From Septoria linicola (lineage: Eukaryota > Ascomycota > Dothideomycetes > Mycosphaerellales > Mycosphaerellaceae): a stretch of 64,000 nt of DNA. The notes beneath the pieces are model-generated. The model saw only the letters and a list, made by a program, of their open reading frames with translations. It was not told the origin of the DNA and did not search any database. Shown piece after piece: positions 58,880 through 64,000 of this stretch; position 1 is the first letter of the stretch, and the number at the start of each line of letters is the position of its first letter. The stretch covers positions 2,232,001-2,296,000 of the forward strand of contig CP099423.1 of assembly GCA_024114885.1 (NCBI GenBank). The letters are read 5' to 3'. A program made the translations under genes and the position numbers.

Positions 58880-59969
58880 GGACAAGGGCAACAGCCACAA
58901 CCAACGCCTTTAACAAAGAGATCTATAAGCCATTTCTGGAGCAGCTCTACCAAATCTTGAAGAGCAAGCATGGCCTCATCATCGGCAGCATTTGGTTCGC
59001 AGTCAAGCAAATCAAGGCGACAGCGCCCTTCTCAATGACAGCGTTATCGGAAATGATAGCAGCTGGTTTGACCATTCCCGCGATGTGCTTCAGATGGTGA
59101 ACACTTTTCGCTCGGAGATAAAGCGTCCGATCATCGGAATGGGGCATAGCATGGGCGCTTCTCAAGCTGTTGCAGTGGCGACATACCACCCTCGCATATT
59201 TGAAGCCTTGGTGTTGATCGATCCTGCTATGACCATGACCGCTGGCGAGACGATCCCCGCAATGATCAAATATGCTCTATCGAAGCCAGAAACCTTCAAG
59301 TCCTACGAGGCGGCCGAGAAGAACGTCCACAAGCATCCTTTCTTCAAGCGATGGCATCCTGCAGCCAAGCAGAAGTACATTGAGACCGCTTTCCACATCG
59401 AGCCGACGACTCTCTACCCGGAGCGTGACGGCACGCTGAAGCCAAAGACCAGCGTCTTCGCCGAAACTCGTGGCATCACGAGACCAAACTTGCAGCACGC
59501 GCATGTCGCAAAACCTCCAACTACTCTGCAGGGATACTCGATCCCAGACGTTGACACTTCCTCGCCCTATACTGGACCAGGCTACAATCCGTTCTCGAGG
59601 CAAGCATATGCCTGGTTAGGCCAGCTGCGACCAGCGACGCAGTTCATCCTTGGCAAAGGTAGCAAGGTCAACCCTGTATCCGAGCTCGAGGGGAGGACGA
59701 ACTTCACGGGCTCTCGGGTCGGTGGCTTGGGCGGCGTGAAGGCAGGCAACGTGAAGTCGGTCACAGTCTCTGGCGGGCATTTCCTACCGATGACGAATCC
59801 CGAACAGACTGCAGAAGAGGCTGCATCGTGGATGGCCGAGAGGATCGAGAAGTGGAGGTCGGCCGAGAAGCAATTCTCAGGAAGTTTTGATCAGCGAGAT
59901 CGCGCAGAGAAGCAAGCTCTGGAGCCCGAGGTTGCGAAGACCTTCAAGAATTGGGACGGCAAGCTGTGA
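58880..59969 (+). CDS. Alpha/beta hydrolase, 5' end damaged
   Basis: The main frame (58,992-59,969) has the nucleophile elbow G-M-G-H-S-M-G-A and a family-typical N-Q-G-D-S-A-L-L-N-D ... W-F-D-H-S-R-D block. A catalytic His candidate lies at V-S-G-G-H-F-L-P-M near the end. It resembles the Lpx1/AKT2-like hydrolase group of fungi. Upstream in another frame (58,896-58,996) the sequence reads N-A-F-N-K-E-I-Y-K-P-F-L-E-Q-L-Y ... G-L-I-I-G-S-I-W-F. This is the expected preceding part, so a one-base shift near 58,996 interrupts it. The first 40-60 residues of the family are not found before the NIF3 start. There is no ATG for the main frame. It is either a decayed gene, a missed intron, or an assembly error. 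Confidence 0.6.
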
Positions 59970-60516
59970 GACAATCCTCACGCAGAACCAGATGGAGGCA
60001 AGAATCGTCTCTGATGAGTTCAAGCGATGTTGCCTGGAATACAATGATCCAGTTGTAACAATGCGTAGCATATGATGGAAAGATGCTGTGGCAGCATAGC
60101 ATGATGCTTGGCTTGCGGCATAGCCAGTTCTGATGCTCGAGGCCAGGTGCTCCGAAGGAGCGTGCTGGGACACATTGATAGCATGTGACAAGAGATCTCC
60201 GAAGAATGACTGGCCGATAGTTCGCCTGCTGCACTGTCAGCGTGGGACATCACCGGTGGGTTGATATGAAGGCGTGACGAGTCGAAGTGTCAGAGAGAAG
60301 ATTAGGCTGTCGACAGCAACCAGCGCCAGTCCTACAGCGGATAAGTGCCGAAGCCGAATCCAGCAGCGGGGTTGAGGCCAGCTTTCCGTCTAAGGATGAC
60401 TGTGTTTCTCATCATGTAAAGCGTGACATGGAAATGCAATAGACTCACCTGTAGAATATCGACTGCCGCGTTTAGAAGCACTGTGCCGGCACAGGGTGGT
60501 GGTTAGAATTGCTAGT
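59970..60516. other. Intergenic, convergent ends
   Basis: About 550 bp with no supported ORF. Confidence 0.45.
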
Positions 60517-61324
60517 TTAATAGTCCATTTCGATCTGCTCGTCCTGTTGGTCGTCCATTTCTCGGGCCAGTCGCCGGTGTGTCATCGAGCCTTCGATCGG
60601 ATCGTTGCCATGAATGTAGCCCTCCCATTTTCGTTTGTTCCGCTGATCATAGGGAACTTCTTGAGTGCGTCTTCGCTGTTTCGATCCGCTCGAGTTAGAA
60701 GTGGCTTCGCTCCGGCCACTTTGCGAGTTCTGCCGTGCCTTCGACAAAGGCGGTGCTAATGCAGAAACTTGCCCCTTCTGCTTGACTGTGGCGTATGCCA
60801 GAAGCTCATCTTCCAGGCTCGACACATCTGACACGGGCGAAGCAGAGCCTGCTTCGAATGCTGTGAGAGCCTCATCTGCCTCGCGGCTTTCTCTCTGCAG
60901 CACTTCTTGGTCGCGCTTCATCTGCCAGAGTTCTGTGCGCCGGAATACCGCGATCTGCTCATCAGTGAGAGTGCGCTTTACCCCGTCATCATAGTAGCCA
61001 AGACCATCATCATCTTCATCGTACTCGAGCTCGAAGTTGAGCGCCTTCTCGGCTGTCACGAACCATTCATTTGGCTTGGTGTCATCGCCAAAGTGCGCAA
61101 GCTGAAAGGAGAGAAGATTGTCCTGACGAGGAGTCAGTACTTACCTTGATACACGTGGCTCATGGACGATTTACCTCTGTAATTTGTGGTAGCGATTTCT
61201 TGAACTTGCCACGCGCCTTACCAGCTCGAGACTTTTCGTTCTTTCTCGCCTTCTTTTGGGCAAGGAGGGCCTTTCTCTGTTCTAAGTATGCCTGTCGCGC
61301 AGGAGAGTTCTTCGAGTGGACCAT
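60517..61324 (-). CDS. DUF3807-like conserved fungal protein
   Basis: Exons 61,324-61,175 and 61,101-60,517 (73-bp intron, GTAAAT donor, CTTTCAG acceptor) give 244 aa. The protein is very hydrophilic: a Lys-rich helical N-terminus, then an acidic stretch (Y-D-E-D-D-D-G), then D-E-Q-I-A-V-F-R-R-T-E-L-W, reminiscent of the DUF3807 signature, and a Ser/Arg-rich middle. The tail is K-R-K-W-E-G-Y-I. No enzyme motif is visible; a nuclear or nucleolar role is plausible from the Lys/Arg patches, but that is inference. It is divergently arranged with the DUF1295 gene across 443 bp. Confidence 0.75.
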
Positions 61325-61767
61325 TGCGGCTGATCAGATAGTTCTGACCATGGCGGCCGATGATCGCGAAGATATTGTCGTTGATGAAGTGACAACGCGC
61401 GACGCGAGGAGAAGAAAGAGGCACGACGCGAGTCATGTGTGAGAGGATACCAAGCTTTCTTACGTGCGAATCCGAAGCACTAGCGCCGATCTTCGCGATC
61501 TCGTCTGCTTTGAGCACAAGTCCATGACGCAGCGCGCTTCGACCATCCGGCACATTTTGGCCTGCCATCGCGAGGTGGACGGGGCTTTGAAGTCTCCGTC
61601 GCGTGCTGGGCGCGAAGAAAGTGAGCGTCATTGCAAAAGCCCGCGCTCTGCAGCAGTGGTATATCACTGTCTGCGGCTGTCTCAGTACGAGCAACCATTT
61701 CTTTGCTCACCAGCGCGTACCCAAGATCAACAATACAGCAAGGAGGTTGTCCTCCAGATAGCCCAAG
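61325..61767. promoter_or_regulatory. Shared divergent promoter region
   Basis: 443 bp between the divergent starts of the DUF3807-like and DUF1295 genes. No specific element was identified. Both 5' UTRs and promoters must lie here, so the two may be co-regulated. Confidence 0.5.
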
Positions 61768-62859
61768 ATGCCAACACATGCCCCCGTCCATGTCTTGGAC
61801 GATTATTACCTGGCCATAACTTTTCTTATCACTGTAGCATATCAGCTCATCGGGTTCGGCTTCGCATTTACCTTCAAGTTCGACAAGCTCACGGACTTTA
61901 TGGGCGGTTCCAATTTCGTCCTGCTTGGAATCATTACTTTGGCGCTGTCCGGCACGACAAATGCTCGCCAAATTGTCACCTCCATGATGCTCATGCTCTG
62001 GGCTGCCAGGTTATCTGGTTTCCTCCTCTTCCGCATATTGAAGACAGGGAAGGACGACAGGTTCGACGACAAACGCGACAACTTCTTCAAGTTTCTCGGC
62101 TTCTGGGTCTTCCAGATGTTCTGGGTCTGGACAGTCTCTATGCCAGTCACCATCCTTAATAGCCCAAATGTGCTTCAGTACGCTCAGCCTAGCTTTGGTA
62201 AGGCGACTGACATATTTGCTATCATCTGGTTCCTGCTCCACTTCGGCCTTGAGGCCTTGAGCGATATTCAGAAGTATCGCTTCAAGCAGGGTCCTGGCAA
62301 GCAACCTGGTGCCGTCTGCAATGTTGGCTTCTTCAAGTTCTCGAGGCATCCCAACTACTTCGGAGAGATTATGGTGCAAGTTTGTGAGTTATTATGCGCT
62401 TTCTTAGTCTCTGACAGCGTTACTAATGTACATGCAGCCATCTACATAATTGCAGTTACTCCAGCATCTTATGGCGCTCTGCCCTCCGGCTCCGGCGCAT
62501 ACGCAGCCCTATACGCATCTTGCGTAGGCTTCATCTTCCTCACCACACTCCTCATGTTCGTCTCCGGCCTTACCCTTCAAGAACGTCCCGGCGCAAAGAA
62601 GCGCTACGAGAAGGGCTCAGGCTGGCACGAGTACGAGAAGTACCTTCACGACACGAGCATTATGTGGCCAATGCCTCCCGCTATCTGGCGTAACTTGCCA
62701 GTCATCGTGAAGAGGACGGTAGGCCTTGAGTTCCCAATCTACGTCTTCGACCCAGCCAAGCACGCAGATCAGGACGCCGTCAAGCAGAACCAGGCGGAAC
62801 AGGGACGGTCTGAGAGTGAAGCAGGACAGAACAGACAAAGCACCGAGCCATTGAACTAA
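61768..62859 (+). CDS. DUF1295 (steroid 5-alpha-reductase-like) membrane protein
   Basis: Exons 61,768-62,383 and 62,438-62,859 (54-bp intron, GTGAGT donor, TACTAAT branch site) give 345 aa. Multiple membrane spans are visible (about residues 15-35, 50-70, 75-90, 105-125, 145-165 and, after the intron, 225-260). The conserved block F-F-K-F-S-R-H-P-N-Y-F-G-E lies just before the intron, and R-Y-E-K follows near the end. This is the pattern of the DUF1295/isoprenylcysteine-methyltransferase-like membrane reductases. It probably acts in the ER on a lipid; substrate unknown. The intron length is a multiple of three and contains no stop, so the unspliced message is also translatable. The C-terminal 50 residues are hydrophilic. 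Confidence 0.88.
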   Translation: MPTHAPVHVLDDYYLAITFLITVAYQLIGFGFAFTFKFDKLTDFMGGSNFVLLGIITLALSGTTNARQIVTSMMLMLWAARLSGFLLFRILKTGKDDRFDDKRDNFFKFLGFWVFQMFWVWTVSMPVTILNSPNVLQYAQPSFGKATDIFAIIWFLLHFGLEALSDIQKYRFKQGPGKQPGAVCNVGFFKFSRHPNYFGEIMVQVCELLCAFLVSDSVTNVHAAIYIIAVTPASYGALPSGSGAYAALYASCVGFIFLTTLLMFVSGLTLQERPGAKKRYEKGSGWHEYEKYLHDTSIMWPMPPAIWRNLPVIVKRTVGLEFPIYVFDPAKHADQDAVKQNQAEQGRSESEAGQNRQSTEPLN

Positions 62860-63168
62860 GGCCTACAACACTGATGAGATCATGAATTTGAGCGTTCTGT
62901 AACTTGGAAAGGTGTGATACCCAGATAGATATTCTTCTGCCAACTTGTTGTATGATAGAAATGTAGTCGTAATGTTTGATCCAGATCTATGCAGGCGCGT
63001 TCAATAGGTCACCTTCACAAACGCTCCGACCCTCGGGCATGAATGCTGATTAGTCAACATGAAGCTTTGAATGACGCTGTAAGCTTGAGATCAGAGCTTC
63101 GCATTCGAACACAAACCCGATCCCAACTTCAACGTTTGGTTTGTTGAACAGGAAGCAAAGCAAGCAAA
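62860..63168. other. Intergenic
   Basis: 309 bp between two co-directional genes: 3' UTR of the DUF1295 gene and promoter of the SDR. The sequence immediately before the SDR start is purine-rich (AGCAAAGCAAGCAAAATG). Confidence 0.5.
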
Positions 63169-63951
63169 ATGTCGTCGCAAAAGATTGCAGTCATCGCTGG
63201 CGTTGGATCCGGGACTGGATCAGCTGTGGCTCGTCGATTTGGCAAGGAATACATCGTCTGCCTGCTTGCCCGTAAACCCGAGAGCTACGAGCCAGTCGAA
63301 AGAGAGATCAATGCGAGTGGTGGCAAAGCTCTAGGAATCAGCACGGATGTGTCGAAGCCGGAGAGCGTGAAAGCTGCTTTTGCTCAGATCGAACAGACTT
63401 TTCCGAACATTCCTGTTCAGGCTGCAGTATTCAATGCTGCAGGAGGATTCGTCCGGAGGCCATTACTGGACATCACACTTGAACAAATGGATGGCGGATT
63501 GAACGTGAGCGTGTAAGTTCTCCTGTTCGCGACAGACTTGCAAGCACTGAAGGATCTTCACAGCAAGGGTGCGCTCCTCTTTGCTCAAAGTGCACTTCCT
63601 CTACTAGTCAAGCACACAGAAAGCAATCCGGAGACACCACCAAGTCTCTTCTTCACAGGTTCGACAGCAGCTGTTAAGGCAAATCCTGGCTCAGCAATCA
63701 TGTGCGTGCCTCGGCATGGTCTGCGAGCACTTGCAATCTCTGCTGCCAAAGAGTTCGGACCAAAGGGTGTTCACGTCGTGCATACTGTCGTAGATGGAGC
63801 GATTGATACTCCGTGGGGCAAAGAGATTCACAAAGACAAAACTACGGTTGATCCGGAGGCAATTGCGCAGACATACTGGGATCTGCATTTGCAAAGTAGG
63901 AGATGCTTCACCAATGAGATTGACATTAGGCCAATGATGGAGAAGTGGTAG
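63169..63951 (+). CDS. Atypical short-chain dehydrogenase/reductase
   Basis: Exons 63,169-63,512 and 63,564-63,951 (51-bp intron, GTAAGT donor) give 243 aa. Residues 11-17, G-V-G-S-G-T-G, form the dinucleotide-binding loop, and F-N-A-A-G-G is the NAG-type motif. Ser is present at G-S-T-A, but the YxxxK position reads M-C-V-P-R, followed by H-G-L-R-A-L-A. In this subgroup (glycine-rich, FAAxK type) the Tyr is often Phe but the Lys is kept. Here Lys is Arg. The later segment K-E-F-G-P-K-G-V-H-V-V-H-T-V-V-D-G-A-I-D-T-P agrees with the subgroup. It may be a reduced-activity or non-catalytic member. The gene is complete inside the window. Confidence 0.85.
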
Positions 63952-64000
63952 GCTTGTAAGCGTAGCGGACTGATCGAACACTAGAGATCCTGTCGTGCAA
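63952..64000. other. 3' flank of the last gene, window end
   Basis: 49 bp; nothing supported. Confidence 0.5.

Noticed and set aside
61464..62159. 231-codon plus-strand ORF overlapping the DUF1295 gene
   Set aside because: An alternative frame of a clearly recognisable membrane protein.
24200..64000. CRISPR arrays, operons or bacterial-type regulatory sites
   Set aside because: Spliceosomal introns show this is eukaryotic DNA, and no direct-repeat spacer array was seen.

Overview
This window looks like a chromosome segment of a filamentous ascomycete (Pezizomycotina, most plausibly a dothideomycete). The reasons are short spliceosomal introns of about 46-73 bp with GT(A/G)AGT-type donors, a CFEM-PTH11 receptor, a GH71 glucanase, a fungal P450, and a long transposon block with the hallmark of repeat-induced point mutation (RIP). 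No sequence searches were run. All family assignments come from motifs read by eye, and the class-level placement is inference.

Region 1 (1 to about 24,190) is a gene-free transposon nest. CpA and TpG dinucleotides are almost absent while CpG and TpA remain common, as expected from CpA-to-TpA RIP on both strands. Inside it are a large inverted repeat (about 1-4,683 against 10,449-15,072), a Copia-type element on the minus strand at its centre (4,684-10,448), a short tandem array (15,072-15,335), and a Gypsy-type element on the minus strand (about 15,340-22,630). A 281-bp repeat occurs three times, and a 22-23 bp near-palindrome occurs six times. Reading frames can still be followed, with stops at former CAA/CAG/TGG codons.

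Region 2 (about 24,200-64,000) is ordinary gene-bearing DNA that begins abruptly. Genes in order: a Gly/Met-rich repeat protein (+); CFEM-PTH11 receptor (-); SDR oxidoreductase (+); PAN/Ser-Thr-rich probable surface protein (+); Cks1 (-); an uncharacterised Ser-rich protein (-); ERO1 ending in RDEL (-); a DUF7587-like protein (+); GH71 alpha-1,3-glucanase (-); cytochrome P450 with a GC-AG intron (-); an unknown 213-aa protein (-); a small Cys-rich protein (+); a protein with a C-terminal Zn2Cys6 cluster (-); a broken P-loop/HAD/uracil-phosphoribosyltransferase gene (+); a small Cys-motif protein (-); NIF3-like protein (-); a 5'-damaged alpha/beta hydrolase (+); DUF3807-like protein (-); DUF1295 membrane reductase (+); and an atypical SDR (+).

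The genes do not form one obvious pathway. Housekeeping functions (Cks1, ERO1, NIF3) are mixed with secreted or accessory functions (GH71, P450, SDRs, receptor). Several reading frames need a one-base correction, three of them in or beside a homopolymer, so assembly errors must be separated from real decay. The clearest real decay is the HAD/UPRT gene at 54.3-56.3 kb.
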